The notes below the pieces were generated by a model. That model did no database searches. It was given only the letters and a program-made list of their open reading frames with translations, and was not told the DNA's origin. A stretch of 64,000 nucleotides of DNA from Allomuricauda sp. Its GTDB lineage: Bacteria; Bacteroidota; Bacteroidia; Flavobacteriales; Flavobacteriaceae. Location of the stretch: the NCBI RefSeq assembly GCF_013911645.1, contig NZ_JACESV010000001.1, positions 1,298,055 to 1,362,054 on the forward strand. Direction: 5' to 3'. A program made the translations under genes and the position numbers. Positions 63,912 through 64,000 of the stretch are shown in pieces (the first letter of the stretch is position 1; each line of letters opens with the position of its first letter).

Positions 63912-64000
63912 GCAAGCTTACGGGCAATTAGTACCGCTCGGCTGCATGCATCGCTGCACTTCCACCTACGGCCTATCGACGTGGTCATCTCCCACGGCCC
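63912..64000 (-). rRNA. rrl: 23S ribosomal RNA, 3' end (partial)
   Basis: Read on the minus strand this begins with GGGCCGTGGGAGATGACCAC, continues with the conserved GATAGGCCGTAGGTG and GCAGCGATGCATGCAGC, and ends CGGTACTAATTGCCCGTAAGC, the standard 3' end of bacterial 23S rRNA. Most of the gene is outside the window. The exact 3' boundary is placed by comparison with known ends and may shift by several bases. Confidence 0.93.

Overview
The window reads as chromosomal DNA from a marine-type member of the Flavobacteriaceae (Bacteroidota). The evidence is a SusC/SusD pair, TonB-box and carboxypeptidase-like N-terminus, DUF6452/DUF6048 lipoproteins, a GH3-serine hydrolase fusion, many TTG/GTG starts without clear Shine-Dalgarno sites, and -7 boxes of the Bacteroidota type TAnnTTTG. 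A genus such as Muricauda/Flagellimonas is only a guess. The window ends inside an rRNA operon on the minus strand (23S 3' end, spacer, 5S, terminator). No tRNA, CRISPR array, intact insertion sequence or prophage was seen.

Region by region. 1-7203 (minus) is one compact gene train: SPOR-type N-acetylmuramoyl-L-alanine amidase, MCE/MlaD lipid-transport protein, two Fe-S electron-transfer proteins, a small conserved protein, and a GH3-serine hydrolase fusion cut by the window edge. 7334-10448 (plus) carries lptD and ridA. 10441-13376 (minus) is a sugar-phosphate cluster (pfkA, gap, BadF-type sugar kinase). 13521-18023 is tamB, divergent from tsaD. 18045-22857 (plus) is tsaD, rsmE, a DUF4159 protein, an AI-2E family permease and a PG_1098-type methyltransferase. 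22854-24838 (minus) holds a nucleotidase, an esterase and a VanX-like dipeptidase. 25105-27293 (plus) holds a D-amino-acid aminotransferase-like enzyme and an M20 peptidase.

27361-49186 is the accessory heart of the window, a carbohydrate utilisation locus built around oxidation. On the minus strand are SusC, SusD and a large FG-GAP/UnbV lipoprotein. On the plus strand are a Nudix-derived regulator with a broken Nudix box, a GMC flavoprotein plus gluconate-dehydrogenase subunit-3 partner, a Tat-exported Gfo/Idh/MocA oxidoreductase, a nucleoside-hydrolase-like secreted protein, a CitMHS organic-acid transporter, an AtuA-like large/small pair, an esterase and a GH3 glycosidase. I infer periplasmic oxidation of a glycoside (probably by a 3-keto-glycoside type route) combined with import and catabolism of an acid product or side chain. 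The substrate is not known.

49330-63521 returns to housekeeping and small operons: a TPP riboswitch in front of a PnuT-type thiamine transporter and a translationally coupled acyl-CoA-dehydrogenase-like flavoprotein, a LOV-like PAS protein without the photoactive cysteine, rocD, rlmD, DUF6452/DUF6048, a VOC protein, a THUMP methyltransferase divergent from a ZIP transporter, two tandem paralogous Ig-domain lipoproteins of unknown function, and a hemolysin III/TrhA membrane protein next to the rRNA operon.
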